This document shows positions 1 to 8,420 of a stretch of DNA of 64,000 nucleotides, piece by piece. The number at the start of each line of letters is the position of its first letter. The stretch's first letter is position 1. This DNA is from DASXUG01 sp036504995 (GTDB taxonomy: Bacteria > Pseudomonadota > Gammaproteobacteria > Burkholderiales > Methylophilaceae). The stretch is taken from the NCBI GenBank assembly GCA_036504995.1, contig DASXUG010000008.1, positions 453,417-517,416 of the forward strand, read 5' to 3'. Below the pieces are notes generated by a model that did not search any database, was not told where the DNA came from, and was given only the letters and a program-made list of their open reading frames with translations. The translations under genes and the position numbers were made by a program.

Positions 1-12
1 TAAAAATAACAC

Positions 13-957
13 ATGGACATTTCAATAATTTTTGTTAGCTACAACACTGCAGAGTTAACTAAGCAGGCGATCAATTTAGTTAAACAATCAGTTACAGATT
101 TAGCTATAGAAATTTTTGTAATAGATAATGCATCGAAAGATAACTCCGTTGAAATGCTTAAACGCGAGTTTCCTGAAGTCCACTTAATTACTAACAATCA
201 AAACGTTGGTTTTGGCAGGGCTAACAATCAAGCATTAGCAACGGCAAAAGGTGAGTATATTTTGCTCGTCAATACTGATGCTTTTGTTGAACCTGACACT
301 ATCCAAAAAACGTACGATTTTATGCAAAAGAATCCCAATACAGGTATTCTAGGCGTTAAGTTGTTAGGAAGGGATGGCGTACTTCAACCGTCTTGTCGTT
401 ATTTTAATACGCCTTGGAATGTATTTTTACACCGCACGGGTTTAGATAAAGTCTTCAAATGCCAAATGGTTGATGACTTTAATTGGGATCATGCATCTGT
501 CAGGCATTGCGACTGGGTACCTGGTTGCTACTACATGGTGAGAAGAAAAGTCATAGATCAAGTTGGATTGTTTGATCCCAGATACTTTCTATACTATGAA
601 GAAGTCGATCATTGCTTTGCAACTAAAAAAATGGGGTGGCAAGTTACCTATTACCCTGATACCACTGTCGTACACATTGGTGGTGAAAGCGCAAAAAGCG
701 ATAACAAAATAACAACCTTAGGTAAGCAGGTTAGCTCGCTACAAATTGAGAGTGAGTTGATTTATATACGCAAAAACTTTGGTCTTTTGATGACTATTGT
801 TCACCTCGGCCTATTTAATATTAGTGCTATGATGATTATTGCTAAGCAATTAATAAAATCTCGTTTTGATTTCAAAAAAATTGTTGAACACAAAAACTTA
901 TCCTTATTTTGGAAACTATTCTTCTCCACAAACATGGGTTCAAAACCACTACATTGA
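13..957 (+). CDS. Family 2 glycosyltransferase (rhamnosyltransferase-like)
   Basis: This is a 314-residue GT-A fold glycosyltransferase, probably adding a sugar to a lipid-linked exopolysaccharide repeat on the cytoplasmic face of the membrane. The N-terminus opens with a beta strand and the VSYN motif (residues 8-11). VIDNASKD (37-44) and VNTDAF with a DXD-type Asp near residue 89 follow, then WVPGCYYMVRR near 175. This layout is typical of WbbL/rhamnosyltransferase-like GT2 proteins. A hydrophobic stretch near residues 260-280 may anchor it to the membrane. An acetyltransferase gene follows in the same direction about 28 bases later. The sugar and acceptor cannot be told from sequence. The start ATG lies only 12 bases from the window edge, so an upstream start cannot be excluded. 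Confidence 0.85.
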   Translation: MDISIIFVSYNTAELTKQAINLVKQSVTDLAIEIFVIDNASKDNSVEMLKREFPEVHLITNNQNVGFGRANNQALATAKGEYILLVNTDAFVEPDTIQKTYDFMQKNPNTGILGVKLLGRDGVLQPSCRYFNTPWNVFLHRTGLDKVFKCQMVDDFNWDHASVRHCDWVPGCYYMVRRKVIDQVGLFDPRYFLYYEEVDHCFATKKMGWQVTYYPDTTVVHIGGESAKSDNKITTLGKQVSSLQIESELIYIRKNFGLLMTIVHLGLFNISAMMIIAKQLIKSRFDFKKIVEHKNLSLFWKLFFSTNMGSKPLH

Positions 958-985
958 ACTTACTAACCACCATAAGCACTGCAAT

Positions 986-1489
986 ATGTTCGATAACATC
1001 AAACAGGATTTAAAAGCGCACAATAATGATTGGGGGGCTCAGGGCTTTTGGGTCATGGTCATTTATCGTTTTGGCAGATGGAGATACACCATCTCATCAG
1101 ATATTCTCCGAAAATTCTTTTCCATTATATACAAGCTACTTTTTAAAATAGTACAGATATTGACTGGTATTGAACTACCTTGTGAAGTTGTAGTGGGAGA
1201 TAACTTCATTATTGATCATTTTGGTGGGATTGTGATTAGTGGGTATGCGAAATTTGGAAATAACTGCAGAATACGTAACGGTGTCGTGGTTGGCCTCAAA
1301 AATCTCGATGACGTAGCTGCTCCAGTCTTCGGGGATAATGTGGATATTGGTACTGGCGCCAAAATTTTAGGCAAAATTACAATCGGCAGCAACGTCAATA
1401 TTGGTGCAAATGCTGTAGTACTCTCAGATGTTCCTGACAACTCAATTGCAGTGGGTATACCTGCAACCATTAAGCCCAAAAAGCTTTAA
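986..1489 (+). CDS. Serine acetyltransferase-like hexapeptide-repeat acyltransferase
   Basis: This 167-residue protein has the left-handed beta-helix hexapeptide repeats of acyltransferases (isoleucine/valine every sixth residue, such as VVVGDNFIIDHFGGIVISG and IGSNVNIGANAVVLSDV). It resembles CysE-like acetyltransferases found in polysaccharide loci, and the family uses acetyl-CoA. The reading frame is open upstream to 866, inside the preceding gene. I place the start at the ATG at 986 because it gives the usual short helical N-terminus (MFDNIKQDL) and avoids a long overlap. The location after a GT2 gene suggests O-acetylation of a polysaccharide sugar rather than cysteine synthesis. Specificity is inferred, not shown. 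Confidence 0.8.
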   Translation: MFDNIKQDLKAHNNDWGAQGFWVMVIYRFGRWRYTISSDILRKFFSIIYKLLFKIVQILTGIELPCEVVVGDNFIIDHFGGIVISGYAKFGNNCRIRNGVVVGLKNLDDVAAPVFGDNVDIGTGAKILGKITIGSNVNIGANAVVLSDVPDNSIAVGIPATIKPKKL

Positions 1490-1505
1490 TAAAAAAGCTT
1501 TAATA
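1478..1505 (+). repeat. Short tandem duplication over the acetyltransferase stop codon
   Basis: The sequence AAGCTTTAAT occurs at 1481 and again at 1495, a 14-base period that duplicates the stop codon and its flank. It is probably replication slippage and has no evident function. Confidence 0.5.
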
Positions 1506-1582
1506 AGCTTACCCCTCAATTGCAACGCTGCTCTGACAGTGCGAATGCGGAATTTTTAGTTGCCGTTTTGGCTTAACATGCT

Positions 1583-1610
1583 AAAAAGCCATCGGTTAGA
1601 CCCGATGGCT
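1583..1610 (-). terminator. Rho-independent terminator of the prsT/ATPase operon
   Basis: Perfect 9-base arms AGCCATCGG (1587-1595) and CCGATGGCT (1602-1610) flank a 6-base loop. Read leftward, the stem is followed by a short T run, so it should end minus-strand transcripts from the ATPase gene. The convergent plus-strand genes could also use the hairpin, but there is no T run on that side. Confidence 0.7.
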
Positions 1611-1649
1611 GGTATAAAAAATACGACAAGCCCAATAACTAGGCTAACA

Positions 1650-2477
1650 CTAGACCTCAGAGTTTGAAAAAACTCCGTACTCAGCTCTATCCTTTAATAC
1701 CTCTTCAACTAAAGCCACATCGATTGTCTCAGCCCCAGAAGAAAAACCATACACCAAGACGGTATCAGATAGTATATTGATTGTTCTCGGGATTCCTTTA
1801 CTGGCCTCAGCAATTTTATCTGCCGCTGCCGAGGTAAATAAAGGCGCCTCCCTACCAGCCACATTTAAACGATGTTGTATGTATTTCAACACCTCAAAAG
1901 AACCCAAGGGTGGAATATAAAAGTCAACAGCAACCCGTTGGTAGAACTGTCTTAACTCAGGTTTACGCAATAACTCACGTAACTCAGGTTGACCAACTAA
2001 AATAACCTGCAATAATTGGTCTTTATCCGCATTGATATTCGAGAGCATGCGTAAGGACTCAATAGATGCAGCATTCAAGTTCTGCGCTTCATCTACGATC
2101 AGCACGACACGCTGCCCAGCAGCATAGCTAGCAATTAAAAATTGCTGGAAGGCATCAAATAAGGCAATTCTCGACATGCCTTCGTATGGTTGCCCAAATG
2201 AGAGCATGATCCAACTTAATAAATCATCAATATTTTGATGCGTGTTATAAACAATGCCGACTTTCAAATCCAAATCTATATTATTCAATAGATGTCGAAT
2301 CAAAGTTGTTTTACCACACCCTACTTCACCACAAATTACAGAAAATCCAGCTCTATTCTGTATGCCATACTCGAGCATGGCATACGCCATACTGTGTCGT
2401 ATACCAAAGAACAAGAAGTCTGGGTCAGGTTGAATAGAAAATGGTTTTTCTTTTAACCCATAAAAGGCTTCATACAT
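1650..2477 (-). CDS. ExeA/GspA-like AAA ATPase of PEP-CTERM/EPS loci
   Basis: This 275-residue P-loop ATPase has Walker A GEVGCGKTT at residues 50-58 and a Walker B/DEAQ box (VLIVDEAQNL, about 125-134). A later VGQPELRELL segment is typical of the ExeA/GspA family. The N-terminal MYEAFYGLKEKPFSIQPDP block is the hallmark of the subfamily found in exosortase/PEP-CTERM exopolysaccharide loci, where it is thought to energise export or assembly. It has no transmembrane segment. It is the last gene of a leftward run after the TPR lipoprotein and has a good ribosome site (AGGTGG) before its ATG. The exact role in export is family inference. Confidence 0.88.
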   Translation of the reverse strand: MYEAFYGLKEKPFSIQPDPDFLFFGIRHSMAYAMLEYGIQNRAGFSVICGEVGCGKTTLIRHLLNNIDLDLKVGIVYNTHQNIDDLLSWIMLSFGQPYEGMSRIALFDAFQQFLIASYAAGQRVVLIVDEAQNLNAASIESLRMLSNINADKDQLLQVILVGQPELRELLRKPELRQFYQRVAVDFYIPPLGSFEVLKYIQHRLNVAGREAPLFTSAAADKIAEASKGIPRTINILSDTVLVYGFSSGAETIDVALVEEVLKDRAEYGVFSNSEV

Positions 2478-2513
2478 ACTTATGCCACCTTAATCATTGT
2501 ATTGAAAACATAC

Positions 2514-4928
2514 TTATAATGTCTTGAGCAAATTGCGAATTTCATCAGCGCGAGGATATGCAGAATTACCTGCTGCTTTTAACGCTAAGCCAAATTGCTC
2601 TCTTGCTTTTTCTTTGTTCAGCTGTGCTTGATAAATTATCGCCAAATGATAATGAAAGTCAGGCTCAGTAGAGTTTTTTGCAACCACCTGCTCAAGTAGC
2701 GCCTGCGCATCATTATTCTTTCCAACTCGATAACTTGCCCAGCCCAGAGTGTCTTTAAATTGGACGACTTCCGTTAATTTAATTTTTTTAGCCAACTCAT
2801 ACGCGTGATCTAAACTAGCTTTGTCTTTTCTAGTGTCACAAAGCAAGCTTGCTAAATTATTTAATACGACATCTGAGTCTGCATGTGATTTCAGTAAAGC
2901 CTCGTAAACCTTAATTGCATCTTCAGGTCGAGCTGTTCTTTCATAGAGTGAGGCCTGATTCATCGTTAACTCAAAATCATCTGGTGCTTTACTTAGGCCA
3001 CTCTGAATTAGGTCTCCTGCCTCTTTTAATTTATTATTATGCAAATAAACGCTGGACAACAGGCGATAACCCACTGGATTTTGAGGTGCTTTTTCAACTA
3101 AAGTTTTAAACACTTGCTCAGCTTTTGCATAATCAGATTCATGCATAAACAATTGGCCTTGCAATGTCGTGGCATCAACATTGTTAGGCGTTTTCACTAA
3201 AATGCTATTTAAATAAGCATGTGCCTGTTGGTTTTGTCCTGCGCGTAAAAATGCTTGTATCAATACCGACAAGTTTTTAGATGTAGGCTCTGATGCATAA
3301 GTCTGCTTCAAACTATCAATACTTTGAACACTTTTCTTTTTAGCGTCTGCGACAGCCAATAAAATTTTGTTAGCTGATCCACTTTGATCACCACTTGCTT
3401 TCAGCTTATCAGCAATGGCTTGTGCACTCTCCCAATCTCCTCGGAAAATCTTAATATCAGCAAGTAACAATAACAATGAAACATCTTGCGGATTAGCTTT
3501 TACAGCACCATTTAGCACGTCATCTGCACGTGCCACCTGATTTCGTTTAAGCAAAAATTTGGCATAAAGTATTGCATAGGGCGGCGCAAATTTACTCGCT
3601 TGATAAGCCTTATTGTATTGTTCATCGGCTAAGTCTAAAGCGTTAGATGTTTCATAAGCGCTACCAAGTAATAGCAAAGCTCGTGCGGAGTTTGGGGCAC
3701 CTTTTAGCACCAAACGCAGATCGGTCACCGCCGCATCAATATTTTTAGCCTCTATCTCTAAACTTGCCTTAATCAATAGCGCTTGCTCATTGCCTTTATC
3801 AACGGCTAAGACCTCTTCAGCTAGTTTCTGTGCCTTAGGCTTATCGCCACTAGACATTGCCATACTAGCAAGCATGCCTTTAGCTTTTAAACCATCGGGG
3901 CTATCTTTTGCTTGGTTGACGATTTCCATCAGTAGATGTTCTGCCTTAGCCACATCTTTTTGCTGTTGATATAAATCGACAAGTGAAAACTTCAAGCCAA
4001 AATTATTTGGCTCTTTTTCAACAAATGCCTCTAAAGTCTTACGACCAGCCTCTGCGCCTTTAGTCGCGACTAAAAATCGTACTAACTCAACTTTGTGCTT
4101 AATTTCGGCTGGAAATTTATCTGCAATCGCTCGTAACTGCGACTCCGCTTTATCCATTAAATGGTTTTTCAAATAAAATTCAACTAATGTACGCTTAAAA
4201 TCTAAATTGTCAGGGGATAACGCTACAACTTTTTCGTAACACAAGCTTGCATTAGGAAGATCAGCCATCTGCTCATAAACGTTGCCTTTTAGCGCCCAAA
4301 AACTAATATTATTAGGATCTTGCTTCAAGCCAAGTTCTATATATTTCATCGCGCCAGCAGCATCTTTAGCAGAAAAACGTTCGAACGCTAAGACTGACAG
4401 TGCCTCAATTTGGTTAAGATTCATGGCAAGCACTTGATTAGCAAACTCAACCGCGCCTTTATTATCACCTTTTTTAAGAAGCGCCATGGCCCGTAAAGCC
4501 AAACCATCAATATTTTGTGCCTCTATAGCCAGTATTTTATCGCTCGCCTGTAAAGCAGGTTCTATTTTTCCTCCGCCAATATATAAACGACCTAATTTAT
4601 TTTGTGCCTCCAAATTTTTCGGATCAAGCTCGACGACCTGACTATAGTTGGAAAAGGCGTTTTGATAGTCTTGCTTCTTTTCAGCGATTTTAGCGAGGGC
4701 AAAGTAGGCTTGTGACATTCCCTTATTTAGCTGAAGCGCATTCTGGAACTGTTTAATCGCCTCATTAGGATCTTTATCAGCAAGCGCCATGCCCTTTTCA
4801 TAGTAGTGATTTGCTCTTTCTGTAGGCGATGAGCAGGCTGAAACGTGTAGACATAAAACTAACACACCAATGTTTCGAAATAAGCTAAACATATCCATTC
4901 TTCTACTTCTATTTTTAGAAACAACCAT
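2514..4928 (-). CDS. prsT: TPR-repeat lipoprotein, PEP-CTERM system (PrsT type)
   Basis: A protein of about 800 residues built almost wholly of tetratricopeptide repeats (pattern W/L-G-Y-A-x-A-P), after a signal sequence with a lipobox ending in VSAC. The mature form is therefore expected to be a lipoprotein facing the periplasm. Large TPR proteins of this type are associated with exosortase/PEP-CTERM exopolysaccharide loci and are assumed to scaffold export. The frame extends to a GTG at 4946. I prefer the ATG at 4928, which is preceded by AGGGA and gives a normal signal peptide with a basic n-region. A further ATG at 4898 is possible. It sits 36 bases upstream of the ATPase gene, consistent with one operon. 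Naming as PrsT is by length, repeats and context. Confidence 0.82.
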   Translation of the reverse strand: MVVSKNRSRRMDMFSLFRNIGVLVLCLHVSACSSPTERANHYYEKGMALADKDPNEAIKQFQNALQLNKGMSQAYFALAKIAEKKQDYQNAFSNYSQVVELDPKNLEAQNKLGRLYIGGGKIEPALQASDKILAIEAQNIDGLALRAMALLKKGDNKGAVEFANQVLAMNLNQIEALSVLAFERFSAKDAAGAMKYIELGLKQDPNNISFWALKGNVYEQMADLPNASLCYEKVVALSPDNLDFKRTLVEFYLKNHLMDKAESQLRAIADKFPAEIKHKVELVRFLVATKGAEAGRKTLEAFVEKEPNNFGLKFSLVDLYQQQKDVAKAEHLLMEIVNQAKDSPDGLKAKGMLASMAMSSGDKPKAQKLAEEVLAVDKGNEQALLIKASLEIEAKNIDAAVTDLRLVLKGAPNSARALLLLGSAYETSNALDLADEQYNKAYQASKFAPPYAILYAKFLLKRNQVARADDVLNGAVKANPQDVSLLLLLADIKIFRGDWESAQAIADKLKASGDQSGSANKILLAVADAKKKSVQSIDSLKQTYASEPTSKNLSVLIQAFLRAGQNQQAHAYLNSILVKTPNNVDATTLQGQLFMHESDYAKAEQVFKTLVEKAPQNPVGYRLLSSVYLHNNKLKEAGDLIQSGLSKAPDDFELTMNQASLYERTARPEDAIKVYEALLKSHADSDVVLNNLASLLCDTRKDKASLDHAYELAKKIKLTEVVQFKDTLGWASYRVGKNNDAQALLEQVVAKNSTEPDFHYHLAIIYQAQLNKEKAREQFGLALKAAGNSAYPRADEIRNLLKTL

Positions 4929-4994
4929 TGATTTGAGTTCCCTCACTAAATTAACAATTCAACACGAGCCATTGATGATGTTTTTTATAATATA

Positions 4995-5714
4995 TTACTG
5001 TTTGAATTTATTTTTGTAGCGACGTACAAAAGCAACCAAGCTCGAAACAATCGGAGCAGAGTCATACCATTTATTTTGATGGATATCCGTTCGTGAGCTT
5101 CTTTGGTGACCCAGCTGATTTGCTGAAACCAGAGTAATCAAGCTTGGGTTTTGCTGCCTATACCACGAATATGCGCCATCCACATGCATAGGTCCACCAA
5201 GCGGATCTCCTCCTTTTCGCCCAATCATCAAGGTCAAATACTCAGCAAGACCTGCAATAGCGGGCTGTTGGAATGCCATGAAATGCCCACCCATTACCCC
5301 CGAAGAAGAATCAAGAGGCTCCATATCGGTAACGGACAATTCATTAAGGTATCCACCATAAAAAATTGCCCAGCTTTTTATCTTCAATTTTTCTATCACA
5401 GGTTCAATTTGTAGCAAAAAGTCAGACGAAAAATCCACATCATCTTCTAACAAAAGAATCTTTTTATAGCCATTTTTTTGCGCATCATCAAGCACAGCCA
5501 AGTGACTACTAAAACAACCGCGCGCACCAATGGTAGGAAACTCACCCGCATCCTGAGGTCTCACCGCAGGGAAAAAAGATATTTTAGGATGGTGATTATC
5601 AACGCTTATCTTACGGAACTGATCCTCCATCTCCTTGCGCCTATCTACCCGATACGGTAGGTTTATAATGTAGACTCTATCAAAGTAGTCTAAAAAAACG
5701 TCACTTGTACTCAA
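4995..5714 (-). CDS. Family 25 glycosyltransferase (LPS/LOS type)
   Basis: This 239-residue protein matches the GT25 layout: an N-terminal VYIINLPYRVDRR motif (about 13-25), GARGCFSSHL (about 63-72) and the metal-binding LLLEDDVDF (about 88-96). The family includes galactosyl- and glucosyltransferases of lipooligosaccharide and capsule. The only start that keeps the conserved N-terminus is a TTG at 5714, preceded by an AAGGTAG ribosome site. It overlaps the end of the upstream GT2 gene by 14 bases, so the two are probably translationally coupled. The acceptor is presumed to be the exopolysaccharide or LPS made by this locus. The donor sugar is unknown. Confidence 0.82.
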   Translation of the reverse strand: MSTSDVFLDYFDRVYIINLPYRVDRRKEMEDQFRKISVDNHHPKISFFPAVRPQDAGEFPTIGARGCFSSHLAVLDDAQKNGYKKILLLEDDVDFSSDFLLQIEPVIEKLKIKSWAIFYGGYLNELSVTDMEPLDSSSGVMGGHFMAFQQPAIAGLAEYLTLMIGRKGGDPLGGPMHVDGAYSWYRQQNPSLITLVSANQLGHQRSSRTDIHQNKWYDSAPIVSSLVAFVRRYKNKFKQ

Positions 5715-6726
5715 TTAACTTACTACCTTTTCTAGTGAGCAACCCTTTTAAAAATTTCATTTGACCTAAAAACTCAGGCAACTTACCTAACACTAAGTAA
5801 TAGGCCATAGACCAAGGTCGCTCTATATTATTTTTGTTATTTTTTAAAGCAATTCTCATCACCTGTAATAAGTACAGCATTAGCAACGCAAAGGCCACAG
5901 CAGGACTGACTGCGAGGCAAAGTAAGATAAGTAATGGCAGTATACCACCCCAAATTAAGGCACGCCTAGACTCTGCAACCCAATGGCGCTCTGGCGGGTG
6001 ACCATGCAGGTCAACGCCTTGCGCAAAGGCATATCCAGTTCTTACGCTACGTTTCCACCACTGCCCAAAACGCAACATAGCCGCATCGTGCAATGTCATC
6101 TCTGCATCAATACGCCATATTTTCCAGCCAGCGGCTCGCAACCTTAGGCACAAGTCTGGCTCTTCTCCAGCAATTAATGTGGGGTTATACCCGTTTTGCG
6201 CAGCCAGTGGTGATACTCGAAACAATGCGTCTCCACCACAGGCCTTAGCCTCACCAATAGGGGTATTCCACTCTACATCACATATTTTGTTGTAAATAGA
6301 TTGATCTGGATAGCGCTCTCTACGTCGACCGCATACAGCTGCCACTGCTGAGTTTTGATCTAAAAATGCTACCGCTGAGCTCAACCAGTTTGGATTGACC
6401 TCACAATCACCATCAACAAACTGCACATACTCAACATGAGGATGCGTCTCTAGCAAGCGCTTAAAACCTTCATTTCTTGCCCTCGCTGCAGTAAACGGTT
6501 TACTAATATCAAGCACCACCACCTCTACGCCTTTACCCTGGGACATAGAAACCGATTGATCAGTAGAGTTAGAGTCTACATAAACTATCTGATTCGACTG
6601 TAAAATCAATGAGTTCAAGCAGTTTACCAAACGCTCACCCTCATTGCGCCCAATCACCACGACCCCTACACGCTTATCATACGTATTCAATATCTGTGTT
6701 TCCTTGAAAAAAAACATCTCAAACAT
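5701..6726 (-). CDS. Family 2 glycosyltransferase with C-terminal membrane segment
   Basis: A 341-residue GT2 enzyme. It has VVVIGRNEGERL near residues 22-33, the strand IVYVDSNSTD near 48-57 and the DXD-like FVDGDCEVNP near 123-132. EPDLCLRLRAAGW near 190 matches the ED box. A hydrophobic helix pair (IWGGILPLLILLC onward, about 260-295) suggests membrane association. The N-terminus is uncertain. An ATG at 6726 gives an extra MFEMFFFKETQI segment, while a TTG at residue 13, preceded by AAGGAAAC, would fit the conserved domain better. It heads the leftward EPS operon and overlaps the GT25 gene. It probably extends a polysaccharide repeat; the substrate is not known. Confidence 0.82.
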   Translation of the reverse strand: MFEMFFFKETQILNTYDKRVGVVVIGRNEGERLVNCLNSLILQSNQIVYVDSNSTDQSVSMSQGKGVEVVVLDISKPFTAARARNEGFKRLLETHPHVEYVQFVDGDCEVNPNWLSSAVAFLDQNSAVAAVCGRRRERYPDQSIYNKICDVEWNTPIGEAKACGGDALFRVSPLAAQNGYNPTLIAGEEPDLCLRLRAAGWKIWRIDAEMTLHDAAMLRFGQWWKRSVRTGYAFAQGVDLHGHPPERHWVAESRRALIWGGILPLLILLCLAVSPAVAFALLMLYLLQVMRIALKNNKNNIERPWSMAYYLVLGKLPEFLGQMKFLKGLLTRKGSKLIEYK

Positions 6727-7142
6727 TATGCTTTATTTATTGGGTACTTGTATCTAACAATCAAATTTACATTATTGCGTTACATTAATGCACTTACACA
6801 AACTATGGTAAATAAGCCTTAAAAAATTAACAAACTATTACAATAATTGCCACTTAAGCGAATAATCTGGCCCAGTTACTGCACTAAAAATAATCAAGAT
6901 TAATGCTATTTACAGTCCAAAATAAGCTAAACTAGCGCCCGAGATTAAGACCACATGCTCCAAGTTGTAACGTGCCTGATAAATATCACCAACACACTAA
7001 AGGTTAGCTATTCAATAAAAATATCAATTAAGTGTCCAACTTATTTTGACTACTTAATCCAATTAAATAAACCGTTGGTTACAACCACAATGTAAGCAAG
7101 TGTAAAAAAATTAAACTTGTTTATGTTAGACTTATATTACAA
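6727..7142. promoter_or_regulatory. AT-rich divergent intergenic region
   Basis: These 416 bases separate the leftward EPS operon from the rightward diguanylate cyclase gene and should hold promoters for both. It is strongly AT-rich. I see no convincing sigma-70 pair, RNA gene, large inverted repeat or coding frame in it. Confidence 0.4.
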
Positions 7143-8420
7143 ATGATTATTTCAAATGATGAATCATCCGTGCGAATCGGAAAATGTAAAACAGATGAAA
7201 CCATGGAAAACCGTCAAAAACATATTCATATTGAAAAAATTAAGCTACTTTATTTACATAGCTTAATTCCTGCCGTACTCAGTGCTGTTGCTTCTTTCTT
7301 TGTGGTTGCGGCGCTTTGGACATCTGCAAATCACCATCACTTGTTAATCTGGTTGTCGCTCACACTTTTTTTCGCCATTTATCGTATTACGCTTATTTTA
7401 AATTTTAAGCGATCAAATTTGCAGGGCGACCAAATATTAGCTTGGGAACGCCCATATGCCATCACCCTGATTATGGTATTTATAATATGGGGAGTTGGTT
7501 TGTTGTTGATTATGCCTAAAGATAATCTCACCTCAATTTTTATCGTGAATACTTTTTCCGTAGGTTTAGCTGGTGCGGCTATCTCTTGGTATAGCCCAAT
7601 ACGTTATTTGCAAACCACTACGATCTCTATCGCCCTGTTACCCATGATTGTGGTGTTACTCAGCATAGGTCACCCTGAAACTTTATGGGTAGGCATTGCC
7701 GCATGTTGCATGTTTGTTTCTTGTATGATTACTAGCGTCATATTACAAAACACCTTAAATGGTAATTTAGAATTGGCATATGACTTGGAACGAGCCATTC
7801 AAAATGCTGAGCAAATTGCAAGCACAGATATGTTAACTGGACTCAATAATCGCCGCGCATTTTTCGATGAAGCTGTCACGCAGTTTGCAAAATGCAAGGC
7901 AACTGACATTCCTGTGAGTTTAATCATGTTCGATGTAGATCATTTTAAAAAAGTGAATGATGTATATGGTCATGCGGTTGGTGATTTGGTGCTAAAGCAT
8001 GTAGCACAGCTTCTACTGAACAACCTGCGCTTAACTGATATTAGTGCACGTTTCGGTGGTGAAGAGTTTGCGATATTATTGCCAAACTGTACTGCGGAAG
8101 AGGCGCAAATTGTAGCTGAAAAGTTGAGAGGTTTAATTGCAGATACCCCCACTCACACTGATTCTTCACAGATCATAGACTTGACGGCTAGTTTTGGAGT
8201 TGCTGATGTCGGTAAAACGCTGGATGAAATGCTTAACTATGCAGATCAAGCCATGTATCAAGCTAAAAACTGTGGTCGTAACTTAGTTGGCGTATATATG
8301 CCTTCTACCGTCTTTATTTCACATAAACCCAAGCGCACCAGACCTTCAAATCGGGTTGCCACAAAACCAGATACCTTGACTGAACCATTGAGTTACGGAT
8401 CATCACCACTCCAAAATTAG
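7143..8420 (+). CDS. Membrane diguanylate cyclase (GGDEF)
   Basis: A 425-residue protein with about five or six hydrophobic segments (residues about 40-205), a short coiled linker and a GGDEF domain (about 235-390). The active site reads GGEEF and is preceded by RxxD (RLTD) exactly five residues upstream, the product-inhibition I-site. DMLTGLNNRRAF marks the domain start. It should make cyclic di-GMP at the inner membrane from two GTP, with feedback control. The Pro/Ser/Thr-rich C-terminal 40 residues are outside the domain. The start could be ATG 7143 or ATG 7203; neither has a strong ribosome site. Lying next to an EPS locus, it could influence polysaccharide output, but that is only positional inference. 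Confidence 0.88.
   Translation: MIISNDESSVRIGKCKTDETMENRQKHIHIEKIKLLYLHSLIPAVLSAVASFFVVAALWTSANHHHLLIWLSLTLFFAIYRITLILNFKRSNLQGDQILAWERPYAITLIMVFIIWGVGLLLIMPKDNLTSIFIVNTFSVGLAGAAISWYSPIRYLQTTTISIALLPMIVVLLSIGHPETLWVGIAACCMFVSCMITSVILQNTLNGNLELAYDLERAIQNAEQIASTDMLTGLNNRRAFFDEAVTQFAKCKATDIPVSLIMFDVDHFKKVNDVYGHAVGDLVLKHVAQLLLNNLRLTDISARFGGEEFAILLPNCTAEEAQIVAEKLRGLIADTPTHTDSSQIIDLTASFGVADVGKTLDEMLNYADQAMYQAKNCGRNLVGVYMPSTVFISHKPKRTRPSNRVATKPDTLTEPLSYGSSPLQN

Noticed and set aside
6727..7142. Possible small RNA or tRNA gene in the AT-rich gap
   Set aside because: No cloverleaf, terminator hairpin or conserved box could be drawn.
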